A stretch of DNA of 64,000 nucleotides, from positions 172,196 to 236,195 of the forward strand of contig NZ_VBRY01000005.1 of NCBI RefSeq assembly GCF_005818865.1. The letters run 5' to 3'. The translations under genes and the position numbers were made by a program. The stretch comes from Mariprofundus erugo (GTDB lineage Bacteria > Pseudomonadota > Zetaproteobacteria > Mariprofundales > Mariprofundaceae). Of this stretch, positions 8,979 through 17,994 are shown one piece after another (the stretch's first letter is position 1; the number at the start of each line of letters is the position of its first letter). The notes below the pieces were generated by a model. That model did no database searches. It saw only the letters and a program-made list of their open reading frames with translations, and had not been told where the DNA came from.

Positions 8979-9994
8979 ATACGTTGTTTGTGATGACGCA
9001 GGGTTCGTATTTGCACCTTGAGCGCGAGACGCTGAAGCTTGAAATCGACAAGCAAACGAAATTGCGTGTGCCGATGCATCATATCGGTGGCATTGTGTTG
9101 TTCGGTAATGTGATGGTGAGTCCGTTTGCATTGCACCGTTGTGCAGAAGATGGACGCAGTGTGGTGATGTTAAGCGAGCAGGGCAGATTCAGAGCAAGGC
9201 TTGAAGGTCCGCAATCAGGCAATGTTCTGCTCAGACGAGCGCAACATCAGTTGCTTGATGATGAAAAGCGCAGTGTTGAGCTGATGCGAATAGTGGTGGC
9301 TGGCAAGCTGCAAAATAGCCGTGCTGTTTTGTTGCGCGGTGCCCGCGAGGCAAGCTCACCGGAGTATGCGGCACGGTTGCGCCTGGCTGCCGATAATCTG
9401 GCAGGCTCCATTCGGGCTTTGCCACAGGCGATAGACGCGGATGTCTTGCGTGGAATCGAAGGGCAGGCAGCGCGAGAATATTTTGATTCATTTAATGCGT
9501 TATTGCGGCACAACCAGGATGCCTTTGCAATGAAGGGGCGCAATCGGCGGCCGCCACGGGATCGAATCAATGCATTACTCTCTTTCCTTTACGCGTTGTT
9601 GGCCAACGAGTGTGTATCTGCGGTTGAAAGCGTTGGGCTTGATCCGCAGGTTGGCTATTTACATACACTTCGTCCGGGCAGGCCTGGGCTTGCCCTCGAT
9701 TTGATGGAGGAGTTTCGTCCATTGCTGGCGGATCGACTGGCGCTAACACTGATCAACCGGCAACAAATTAAGCCGGATGATTTCGAGGTGCGGCCGGGTG
9801 GTTCTGTACAGATGTCCGAAGATGCGCGCCGGACGTTGTTGACTGCATGGCAGCAGCGTAAACAGGATGAAGTGAAGCATGAGCAGCTTGGACAATCTGT
9901 GCCGATTGCCCTGATGCCCATGGTGCAGGCAAGGCTTTTGGCGCGGTTTATACGTGGGGAGTCGGCTGAATATACGCCTTACATGCCGAGATAG
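8963..9994 (+). CDS. cas1: CRISPR integrase Cas1 (type I-C)
   Basis: Cas1 is the integrase that, with Cas2, inserts new spacers at the leader end of the array. The protein is 343 aa, the usual I-C length. The metal-binding residues fit Glu166 in GIEGQAAREYF, His234 in VGYLHTLRPGRPGLALDL, and the acidic segment DLMEEFRP at about 246-253. GGAGG lies just before ATG 8963, and the start overlaps cas4 by 16 bases. Cas2 follows after 3 bp, so cas4-cas1-cas2 form a tight adaptation block next to the leader. Confidence 0.97.
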   Translation: MRQVLNTLFVMTQGSYLHLERETLKLEIDKQTKLRVPMHHIGGIVLFGNVMVSPFALHRCAEDGRSVVMLSEQGRFRARLEGPQSGNVLLRRAQHQLLDDEKRSVELMRIVVAGKLQNSRAVLLRGAREASSPEYAARLRLAADNLAGSIRALPQAIDADVLRGIEGQAAREYFDSFNALLRHNQDAFAMKGRNRRPPRDRINALLSFLYALLANECVSAVESVGLDPQVGYLHTLRPGRPGLALDLMEEFRPLLADRLALTLINRQQIKPDDFEVRPGGSVQMSEDARRTLLTAWQQRKQDEVKHEQLGQSVPIALMPMVQARLLARFIRGESAEYTPYMPR

Positions 9995-9997
9995 AGT

Positions 9998-10288
9998 ATG
10001 AATATTGTTGTTACTTATGATGTAAATACAGAGACAAAAGAGGGACGCCGTCGATTGCGCAGAGTGGCCAAGATATGTGAAGACTATGGGCAACGCGTAC
10101 AGTACTCGGTATTTGAGTGCTCGGTAGAGCCGATGCAGATGGATGCGATGCTGGCTGCGCTGAGCGATGAGATAAATACAGAGCTTGATAGCTTGCGAAT
10201 ATATCGCCTGTATGGCCAGCGGAGTGGGGCTGTTTATACGCTGGGCAGAGATTCATATCGGGATTTTTCAGCACCATTGGTTATCTGA
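9998..10288 (+). CDS. cas2: CRISPR adaptation protein Cas2 (type I-C)
   Basis: Cas2 is the dimeric scaffold of the Cas1-Cas2 integration complex. The 96-aa protein has the ferredoxin-like start MNIVVTYDV with the conserved Asp8, the RVQYSVFEC strand, and a C-terminal segment (IYRLYGQRSGAVYTLGRD) usual for type I-C Cas2. It starts 3 bp after cas1 and is the last cas gene; the leader and array begin directly after it. The size and position make the call secure. Confidence 0.97.
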   Translation: MNIVVTYDVNTETKEGRRRLRRVAKICEDYGQRVQYSVFECSVEPMQMDAMLAALSDEINTELDSLRIYRLYGQRSGAVYTLGRDSYRDFSAPLVI

Positions 10289-10498
10289 GGCGCAGTTGTT
10301 CTTTATAATTCGGAATCAAATGCGCGAACCCTTAGTGATGTCTGAACACACGGGGGCTTCGCGATTGAACTATCTGTTTGATTTTCATGGATATATTTGG
10401 GAATATGTCGAAGGTGATGAAACTTTCCGGGCTTGCTTGAAGTGGTTCGCGAAAAGCCCGGATATTTTCATTGCCGCTTCACCAGTTAAACAGGTGGA
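10289..10498 (+). promoter_or_regulatory. CRISPR leader
   Basis: This 210-bp stretch between the cas2 stop and the first repeat has no convincing gene and is AT-richer than its surroundings, as leaders are. The repeat orientation (ending in ATTGAAAC) and the position next to cas1-cas2 make this the leader end, so the spacer at 10536-10569 should be the most recent. It should contain the array promoter and any sequence that guides Cas1-Cas2 integration. An open frame from 10185 to 10532 crosses it but overlaps cas2 and the first repeat and is judged spurious. Confidence 0.8.
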
Positions 10499-13400
10499 GC
10501 TTCTCCCGGCCTCCGGGTCGGGAGCGGATTGAAACTTATGTACGAGCTGGAGAATGGTGAAGTTTCATCGCTTCTCCCGGCCTCCGGGTCGGGAGCGGAT
10601 TGAAACCCGAAGGTGATCACGTGGTCGATAGCCCATGACTGCTTCTCCCGGCCTCCGGGTCGGGAGCGGATTGAAACAGACGATCCGCAACCTTGAAGTC
10701 AGAAATATTGCGCTTCTCCCGGCCTCCGGGTCGGGAGCGGATTGAAACAGTTTTGTGCAGGCTAAAACAGGGAATATATTTAACGCTTCTCCCGGCCTCC
10801 GGGTCGGGAGCGGATTGAAACTTTAGCACGTTAAGCACCGCCAACCGGGCATGCAGCGCTTCTCCCGGCCTCCGGGTCGGGAGCGGATTGAAACAGCCAC
10901 TTAGCCAGTCTCTCACTAGCCGCTTTCTTCGCTTCTCCCGGCCTCCGGGTCGGGAGCGGATTGAAACCAATACTACTGCCTGAATAGACAGCGTACCAAT
11001 CCGCTTCTCCCGGCCTCCGGGTCGGGAGCGGATTGAAACACCTACCTTTACTTTAAATTCAACCAGTCCATTCTCGCTTCTCCCGGCCTCCGGGTCGGGA
11101 GCGGATTGAAACATGCCACTCTCATCCGCAAAACCGATAAACAGCGTGCTTCTCCCGGCCTCCGGGTCGGGAGCGGATTGAAACTATAGAAGTGGAAAGA
11201 GGTGTCAATCTTTTTCAATCGCTTCTCCCGGCCTCCGGGTCGGGAGCGGATTGAAACTACAGTAATGAAGTGGCGCGTGCTGCTGCAAGTAACTGCTTCT
11301 CCCGGCCTCCGGGTCGGGAGCGGATTGAAACAACCTTAACGCCTGCAATCGCCTCCTGCATAGTGTTGCTTCTCCCGGCCTCCGGGTCGGGAGCGGATTG
11401 AAACATCGGCGGAAAGCTTCGCACCCGCAAATGGACCAAGCTTCTCCCGGCCTCCGGGTCGGGAGCGGATTGAAACAAGAGTGAATGAGCCGGTGATTGA
11501 TGGCGTTGAACCGCTTCTCCCGGCCTCCGGGTCGGGAGCGGATTGAAACTTCCAGACCGCCCATGTTGAAGATGTTAAAATGAAGGCTTCTCCCGGCCTC
11601 CGGGTCGGGAGCGGATTGAAACACGAGTAAGCCTGTTGATTCGGCATCCGTTAGCGCGCTTCTCCCGGCCTCCGGGTCGGGAGCGGATTGAAACAACACT
11701 TGGGTGCAGCTGTTCGCCTGCGAAAGGTGCTTCTCCCGGCCTCCGGGTCGGGAGCGGATTGAAACGTGTACGCGATCGACAGGGCCAAGCCCTGCAGCCA
11801 CGCTTCTCCCGGCCTCCGGGTCGGGAGCGGATTGAAACATGTTGGCTGCAGTGTCCGGCCTACGGATATACCCGCTTCTCCCGGCCTCCGGGTCGGGAGC
11901 GGATTGAAACTGCTCAACTTCAATATATCCCTTATTCGCCGCCCAGCTTCTCCCGGCCTCCGGGTCGGGAGCGGATTGAAACTGCAGGGAACATAGCGGC
12001 CACGGCATCCCCCAGCGCGCTTCTCCCGGCCTCCGGGTCGGGAGCGGATTGAAACCCGCAGAATACCACCAAACCGCCGCAGGGACATCCGCTTCTCCCG
12101 GCCTCCGGGTCGGGAGCGGATTGAAACTTCGGGGGAATTGGAGTCTGGAGCTACGCCCTACGCGCTTCTCCCGGCCTCCGGGTCGGGAGCGGATTGAAAC
12201 GATCTTTTCAGCTATCTCATTTGCATCAAGTTTAGGCTTCTCCCGGCCTCCGGGTCGGGAGCGGATTGAAACATAGTCGACAATTACTGGCAATTTATGG
12301 CCGCGAAAGCTTCTCCCGGCCTCCGGGTCGGGAGCGGATTGAAACGCGCAAAGCTTGCGCTACGTTGTCAGTCTCACGGGGCTTCTCCCGGCCTCCGGGT
12401 CGGGAGCGGATTGAAACTTGCGATCTGCTGGTATCAGCAGAAAACAGCAACGCTTCTCCCGGCCTCCGGGTCGGGAGCGGATTGAAACGTGAGGCTGACC
12501 TCCACGGGGCTGACCTTAGCGGAGCGCTTCTCCCGGCCTCCGGGTCGGGAGCGGATTGAAACTCCTCAGATCGCATAGCTGCTTGGCATACGGCTAAGCT
12601 TCTCCCGGCCTCCGGGTCGGGAGCGGATTGAAACAGTCCATTCAGCAGTGGGAGTCCGACAAGACGACTCGCTTCTCCCGGCCTCCGGGTCGGGAGCGGA
12701 TTGAAACATCGCGTCCAAGTGGGATAACGTGCATATCGATGGCTTCTCCCGGCCTCCGGGTCGGGAGCGGATTGAAACCGGCACAGTAAGGCGACGCTTG
12801 CCAAGAAGAGGTAATGCTTCTCCCGGCCTCCGGGTCGGGAGCGGATTGAAACCATCATGCCTACAATGCATCGCTGATCGGGCAGACGCTTCTCCCGGCC
12901 TCCGGGTCGGGAGCGGATTGAAACGCAGGCTGGATATACAGAAACCTTGAGGCTGAATATGCTTCTCCCGGCCTCCGGGTCGGGAGCGGATTGAAACACG
13001 TATTTGCATCCGTCATTGTGAGTAAAACTATCGCTTCTCCCGGCCTCCGGGTCGGGAGCGGATTGAAACGCACTGGCGTGCCGCAAGCTGTGCCGGCGTC
13101 ATGGGCTTCTCCCGGCCTCCGGGTCGGGAGCGGATTGAAACGTCGATTAAAGATGCGATGACCTGCCGGTGAGTCGCTTCTCCCGGCCTCCGGGTCGGGA
13201 GCGGATTGAAACGCCAGCATCTCTGCGCGGTCGCTGGCTGGTATGGAAGCTTCTCCCGGCCTCCGGGTCGGGAGCGGATTGAAACAGCAACCGTTGCAAG
13301 CGGCGCAATGTCCGCGAACACGCTTCTCCCGGCCTCCGGGTCGGGAGCGGATTGAAACTGAATGGTGAGTTGAAGGAAATGCTGACTGCTGCAACGCTTC

Positions 13401-13936
13401 TCCCGGCCTCCGGGTCGGGAGCGGATTGAAACATGCACTTGCAGTTCTGGCCACCATCCATCTCTACGCTTCTCCCGGCCTCCGGGTCGGGAGCGGATTG
13501 AAACAGATGTGCGCGATCATTGCGCAGCATTGGCTAGTGGCTTCTCCCGGCCTCCGGGTCGGGAGCGGATTGAAACATCGCGTCCAAGTGGGATAACGTG
13601 CATATCGATGAGCTTCTCCCGGCCTCCGGGTCGGGAGCGGATTGAAACTGCATCCCATATATGTCAGCGCAGGAGATGCCAGGCTTCTCCCGGCCTCCGG
13701 GTCGGGAGCGGATTGAAACTGCTTTCGTAATTCTCTTTGCCATGAGCGAGATTGCTTCTCCCGGCCTCCGGGTCGGGAGCGGATTGAAACGCGGATGCTC
13801 CACGGGCCCCGATCATTGTTACCTGATGCTTCTCCCGGCCTCCGGGTCGGGAGCGGATTGAAACGTTGGCTTCGTCGGCCTCGGTCAGCGTGTAAGCTTG
13901 CTTCTCCCGGCCTCCGGGTCGGGAGCGGATTGAAAC
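10499..13936 (+). CRISPR. Type I-C CRISPR array: 48 repeats, 47 spacers
   Basis: I counted 48 copies of a 37-bp repeat that begins GCTTCTCCCGG and ends CGGATTGAAAC. The first is at 10499-10535 and the last at 13900-13936. Spacers are 34-37 bp (repeat starts are 71-74 bp apart). Every repeat I read is identical, including the last, so there is no degenerate trailer repeat. The repeat holds an inverted pair CTCCCG...CGGGAG; cleavage at the 3' base of that stem would leave an 11-nt handle CGGATTGAAAC, as expected for Cas5d. Spacers 31 (12708-12741) and 43 (13577-13611) are the same sequence except for one extra 3' base. Spacer 28 (12489-12525) reads in one frame as two pentapeptide repeats. Confidence 0.99.
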
Positions 13937-14118
13937 ACGCATATTGCATTGTTCTGCATACAGTTAACTTGTTCTATCCGACATCAAGTTCGGCATGGAT
14001 TTGATTTTGACATGCGACTGCAACTATGTTTGAACTGTACAGTCCCCCGAATTCAACGAATCTGGAACCATGCCTGCCGTAGTCGTCTGAACTTTCTCGG
14101 CAGGAGTCAATGCGGTCG
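13937..14118. other. Array trailer and intergenic space
   Basis: This 182-bp stretch lies between the last CRISPR repeat and the stop of the convergent sensor kinase gene. I see no open frame with family features, no degenerate repeat and no strong terminator hairpin with a T-tract. Confidence 0.5.
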
Positions 14119-16293
14119 TTAGATGCCGGAGTGGCCGGGCAGCAATTGCGGCGGGCAGGCGGGCTCGGTGGTGTAGTGGGGAAGATAGATCTGAACCCTG
14201 GTGCCGAGGCCGGGGGAGCTGTCGATGCCGAGAAAGCCGGCCATTTCCTGAACAATACCAAAAACGACGGAGAGACCGAGGCCGGTACCCTGGCCGGGTT
14301 CCTTGGTGGTATAAAACGGTTCCATCACATGCGGCAGATCTTTTTTGTCGATACCGGCGCCATTGTCCTGAATGGTCAGGCAGACATAGCGGCAGAGTGA
14401 TTCGGGTTGCCTGAACACATATTTGTCGAGCCACTCGCTATCGGGTTGTTTCTCCTCAAGGGTGATGGTGATGACGGGGGAGTGTACCTGTGCCACTGCA
14501 TCGGCTGCATTCTGCAACAGGTTATGTATCACGGATTCGACCTGTGCCTGGTTACCGAGCACGATGAAGTCATCCGGCAGCAGTGTGATGTTCATGGGTA
14601 CGGTGATTTTTGTTCGCCTTGCAAATGAGTCGATGGCCTGCTGAATCACCGGCTGAATCACAAGCGGGGTTCTCTCCACCAGGTCATGCTGGATAAAAGT
14701 CAGCAGCGGGCGGATGACATTGCCCATCTGGAAGGTCATACCCTCCAGCTTTTCCAGTCGATTGCGCAGGGAGGGTTCGGCCTGACAGGCCCCTTTGGCC
14801 AGATAGAGCTGTACCGCCATGCCGGCCAGAATATTGTTAAAGTTATGGGCGATGCCGCCAATCAGTACGGAGGTTGAGGCCATCTTCTCCTTTTCGATAC
14901 GAAGTTGCTGCAGCTGATATTCGGCCGAGTGATCGACAATGGTGCCGACCAGTGAGTGGAGGCTGCCATTGCCCTGATAGATGCCCTGGCCATTTTCAAA
15001 TACTCGCCGGCTTGAGCCATCGCGATGCATGACACGATATTCAATGGAATATTCACTGTGCTCATCGAGTGCCTGCTCAATGGTGGCGAGCACACGGGAG
15101 CGGTCATCCGGATGAATCATGTCGATCAGGTTGCGCTGGCCGGGAGGGGTGAAATCGTCAGCCGGGTATCCGAACAGGCTGCGGGTCTGCTCGCTGATGA
15201 AAAGAATGGTGGCGTGTTCATCATGTTGTCGCTGATACGAGACCCCGGGCATGCTGCGAATCAGTCGTTCCATCTTCAGGCTGGATGCCTTGATCCATGC
15301 ATTGGAGATACGAAGCTTCACCATCAGTAGCAGGATCAGCACCAGCAGCAATGCGATGGCAATGAAAAAATAGTGATATTTTTTCCATAGCTGCAGATAA
15401 AAGTAGTCTGGAATCTGGTCGTAGGGGTTGACCGCCATGGTGCGCATAATATTTCTGACCGGTTCATAGTTTGCGGCGACGTTGAATCCATGCAATCCCA
15501 TGCTGCCGGCCAGCGCACCGCCATGAGGCATGGACAGCAAGGCTGCGGTAAAGTTGTTGACGGTGGATGAGGGCACCTGGGGCAGTGCCACCACGGGCCA
15601 TTCCGGATAGAGGCGGGTGGAGGTGGCAAACGGATAGTCGCCGAGCATCTGACGGTGGATGATGCGCAGGCGATCGGCCTTGAGTTTACCTGCGCTGATT
15701 AGCTGCTCGATGATGCCTGCACGTATGAATCCGGCATCGGCAACGCCGTGCAGCACCGCCTGAATGACCTTGTTGTCCGGCATATCGGTCCAGACCATGC
15801 GCAAGCCGGAGAGATCGGTACCTGCCCGGAACAGTTCATAGGCCTGCATCTGGTAGCCGCCCAGGGAGTCGGGTGCGGTGGCGGCTATGCGTCTCCCTTT
15901 CAGATCATGCAGCGAGCGGATCTCCTTGCGGTCACTGCGGGTGATGATGACGCCGCCAAATGAGGCGACCGCCTTGCCATCGATCAGCTTGACCTGTGTG
16001 GCCAGTGCTCTGGAGACCAGGCCATGAAATTCCAGCTGCACATAATGACCGGGACTGGTGATGGCGAAGTCGATGCTCCGCTTCTGGATCGCCCCCAGAA
16101 GTTGTGCATCATCCATCGGAATGATCTCGATATGGGTAGCCAGCTTGTTTTCAAGGTAGTGTTGCAGTGGGTGCCAGCGGCTGGTGGTCTGATTTGTCGG
16201 GGCAAGCGATAGTATGCCGATACGCAGTGATTCGGCCCATGCCGGGGAGCTGAACAGGGGGATGATAACAAGCAGCAGCAGGATCTGTTTCAA
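14119..16293 (-). CDS. Sensor histidine kinase with a periplasmic PhnD-like binding domain
   Basis: The 724-aa protein has a signal peptide or anchor (residues 1-20, ending SSPAWA), then a PhnD/phosphonate-type substrate-binding domain (about 22-295), a membrane segment (about 308-326) and a PAS domain (about 345-455). A dimerisation/phosphoacceptor region follows, with His483 in GGIAHNFNNILAG, and then a HATPase domain (about 590-715) with DNGAGI and GTGLGLS boxes. There is no receiver domain, so a separate partner is needed. The gene starts 2 bp after the substrate-binding lipoprotein gene ends, so they form an operon. The ligand is unknown; the binding fold suggests a small anion or organic solute. 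No response regulator gene is adjacent. Confidence 0.9.
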   Translation of the reverse strand: MKQILLLLVIIPLFSSPAWAESLRIGILSLAPTNQTTSRWHPLQHYLENKLATHIEIIPMDDAQLLGAIQKRSIDFAITSPGHYVQLEFHGLVSRALATQVKLIDGKAVASFGGVIITRSDRKEIRSLHDLKGRRIAATAPDSLGGYQMQAYELFRAGTDLSGLRMVWTDMPDNKVIQAVLHGVADAGFIRAGIIEQLISAGKLKADRLRIIHRQMLGDYPFATSTRLYPEWPVVALPQVPSSTVNNFTAALLSMPHGGALAGSMGLHGFNVAANYEPVRNIMRTMAVNPYDQIPDYFYLQLWKKYHYFFIAIALLLVLILLLMVKLRISNAWIKASSLKMERLIRSMPGVSYQRQHDEHATILFISEQTRSLFGYPADDFTPPGQRNLIDMIHPDDRSRVLATIEQALDEHSEYSIEYRVMHRDGSSRRVFENGQGIYQGNGSLHSLVGTIVDHSAEYQLQQLRIEKEKMASTSVLIGGIAHNFNNILAGMAVQLYLAKGACQAEPSLRNRLEKLEGMTFQMGNVIRPLLTFIQHDLVERTPLVIQPVIQQAIDSFARRTKITVPMNITLLPDDFIVLGNQAQVESVIHNLLQNAADAVAQVHSPVITITLEEKQPDSEWLDKYVFRQPESLCRYVCLTIQDNGAGIDKKDLPHVMEPFYTTKEPGQGTGLGLSVVFGIVQEMAGFLGIDSSPGLGTRVQIYLPHYTTEPACPPQLLPGHSGI

Positions 16294-16295
16294 GG

Positions 16296-17264
16296 CTATT
16301 GCTCCGGCATGCTGTGATACACATGCAGCAATATGTCGGGCATCACCAGTGCAGGTCCGTGTAGTTCGTTGCCGATCATGCCCTGGCGGTATAAGAGTCT
16401 GGAGAGTGCGGTGGCCGTAGCCTGCAGGTGCGATGGTTCCCCTTGCATCAAGCGGGCATTGTAGCCGGCACCGGGCAGGATCAGGCCACGCAGCGTCTGC
16501 CTGACCTCGCTGCTCTCCATGCCTGCCTCCTGTGCCAGGCGGTAGATGGTGTCGTCCGGCTGTGTCATCAGATTACTGACAGCGATGAACTGACCTCGGA
16601 TGATCGCTGCCAGTGCATCCCGATGCGTTTCAGCGAATGAGCGGTTGACGACCAGCACATCAAAGACGGTATCCGCAATCTCACGGGTATCCATAAAACG
16701 GATCGCCCCCTGCTGGATCAGGGTCGCAGCCATCGGTTCGTAGGTGATCAGCATATCGGGCTGTTGCTGTTGCCAGAAATCAAGGTGCTGATCAGCCGGT
16801 ATATTCGAGATGATAAATTTGTCCTGATCAAGGCCCGATTGTTCAATCAGTTTGGCCAGCATCAGGCTGCCCAGTGCATTTTTTTCCAGCCCGATGGTGA
16901 TGTGGCTCATCTGCTTCAGGGTGGCGCTATCATAACGGGAGAGCACCACATCGGCACCGGATGAGATATCAAAGGCCATGATGACAGCCACATTCACTCC
17001 CTCACTGCTGAGCTGGATGGCCTCATCCAGTGTCAGGGCGGCTGCATCCACCTTGCCCTCTCGCATCAGTTGCATCGATTCTGTTGCCGAAGGGGTGGTC
17101 GTGATTGTCAGCAGATCGGGGTGAATCCAGCCCATATTCACAGCGACGGGAAGAGTCTGATAGCCGAGCCAGTGATGCATGGCGATGCGTACGCTGTCAG
17201 AGCCCGAACAGGACGTGAGCAGCATGACCGACGCTAATACAAGACACTGTAGAATCCATCGCAT
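16296..17264 (-). CDS. Substrate-binding lipoprotein (NrtA/SsuA/TauA-like)
   Basis: A 322-aa protein with a lipoprotein signal peptide (MRWILQCLVLASVMLLTSC, lipidated Cys at residue 19) followed by a periplasmic-binding fold like that of nitrate, sulfonate and thiamine-precursor binding proteins. Typical blocks are IAMHHWLGYQTLPVAVNMG, VDAAALTLDEAIQL and VNRSFAETHRDALAAII. I chose ATG 17264, directly before the hydrophobic signal, over an 11-residue longer frame. No permease or ATPase gene is adjacent; instead it is followed after 2 bp by a sensor kinase with its own binding domain. I infer that it feeds ligand information to the kinase rather than serving transport. Confidence 0.85.
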   Translation of the reverse strand: MRWILQCLVLASVMLLTSCSGSDSVRIAMHHWLGYQTLPVAVNMGWIHPDLLTITTTPSATESMQLMREGKVDAAALTLDEAIQLSSEGVNVAVIMAFDISSGADVVLSRYDSATLKQMSHITIGLEKNALGSLMLAKLIEQSGLDQDKFIISNIPADQHLDFWQQQQPDMLITYEPMAATLIQQGAIRFMDTREIADTVFDVLVVNRSFAETHRDALAAIIRGQFIAVSNLMTQPDDTIYRLAQEAGMESSEVRQTLRGLILPGAGYNARLMQGEPSHLQATATALSRLLYRQGMIGNELHGPALVMPDILLHVYHSMPEQ

Positions 17265-17441
17265 GGGCGATACCTCGAGATTTCCCTGTCCGCTCAACCC
17301 CGGAATGGCAGGTGAACAGATCCGCTCTGATTATAAATGGTGATTGGTCGGGGTCAAACGGCGCGCGGGCGACGGCAGGTCCATTGCATTAAAAGAGGCA
17401 GTCACTTAAAACCGATTTGCCGCAAAGGACACACATCTCCC
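17265..17441. other. Divergent intergenic region before repeat element A
   Basis: Upstream region of the minus-strand lipoprotein gene, which should contain its promoter. I see no clear operator palindrome or gene here. Together with repeat A and the ppnN leader it forms a 730-bp divergent gap. Confidence 0.4.
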
Positions 17442-17735
17442 TTAAGGAAGCGCTGATTAATTAGGCGCTTCCGAGCGAGCCATGGACGGGCGCCACAATC
17501 CGCCAGGATAGCCGGATTGGACGGCTTTGCCGCCGCCAGGTGAGCTGCAGGATGCAGCGAATCAAATCAGACGCGTAAGTGTCTGATTTGTAAGCAAAGA
17601 TAAAATGACTCGGGCATCATGCCCTCGCCCTGCGGGCGGCCTTTGGCCGTCCAATCGGCTTCCTGCCTCTTTGTCACGCTTTTGTCTTTGCGAACTGATT
17701 TTTGCCAGGAGGGCAATAAATCAGCATCTCCTTAA
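17442..17735 (+). repeat. Dispersed structured repeat, copy A (full length)
   Basis: A 294-bp element bounded by imperfect terminal inverted repeats: TTAAGGAAGCGCTGATT at the left and the complement of TTAAGGAGATGCTGATT at the right. Inside are hairpins: GGAAGCGC/GCGCTTCC at the left end, CAAATCAGAC/GTCTGATTTG in the middle, and short GC-rich stems such as GGCATCATGCC and CGGCCTTTGGCCG. Related copies are at 30195-30489, 46805-47130, 54553-54708 and 58834-59075. It has no coding capacity that I trust. It resembles a MITE or an ERIC-type intergenic repeat. Confidence 0.85.
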
Positions 17736-17994
17736 AAACAGAGCCTGTCGCGCCCGGGAGCACCGGCACTTACTGCTGCGGTCTGTTGCTGCTTTATAAA
17801 GATCAATGAAACAAAGGAATTATTCATGCAAGAGCCTGGGGGCGACGGATACTTCTGCATAAGTCAGATGACCTTTTGATTGTCATCGCCTTGTCATGGT
17901 GCTTGCTCAGTATGGCTGTGAAAGAGCACAGTATTTGGATGGGCTCCGGTTGTATGATCGAACGGTGCAGCATCAGACAGGAAGGGAGAGTGCC
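17736..17994. other. Leader region of ppnN
   Basis: About 260 bp between repeat A and the ppnN start. The reading frame of ppnN stays open upstream to 17896 but without homology to the family. AGGAAGGGAGAG just before ATG 17995 is a strong ribosome-binding site. I see no other feature. Confidence 0.4.

Noticed and set aside
10185..10532. 115-codon open frame over the end of cas2, the leader and the first repeat
   Set aside because: It overlaps cas2 and a CRISPR repeat, and it lies where the leader must be; no family features.
10617..13949. Many long open frames across the CRISPR array, on both strands, reading FNPLPTRRPGEA or FSRPPGRERIET repeats
   Set aside because: They are translations of the 37-bp repeat and spacers; they have no independent coding evidence.
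13937..14118. A degenerate trailer repeat or tracr-like RNA after the array
   Set aside because: No further match to the repeat was found beyond 13936, and type I-C systems do not need a tracrRNA.
17605..17799. Short frames inside repeat copy A and similar frames in copies C1 and F
   Set aside because: The frames are broken by indels between copies and share no conserved protein; the repeat is noncoding.
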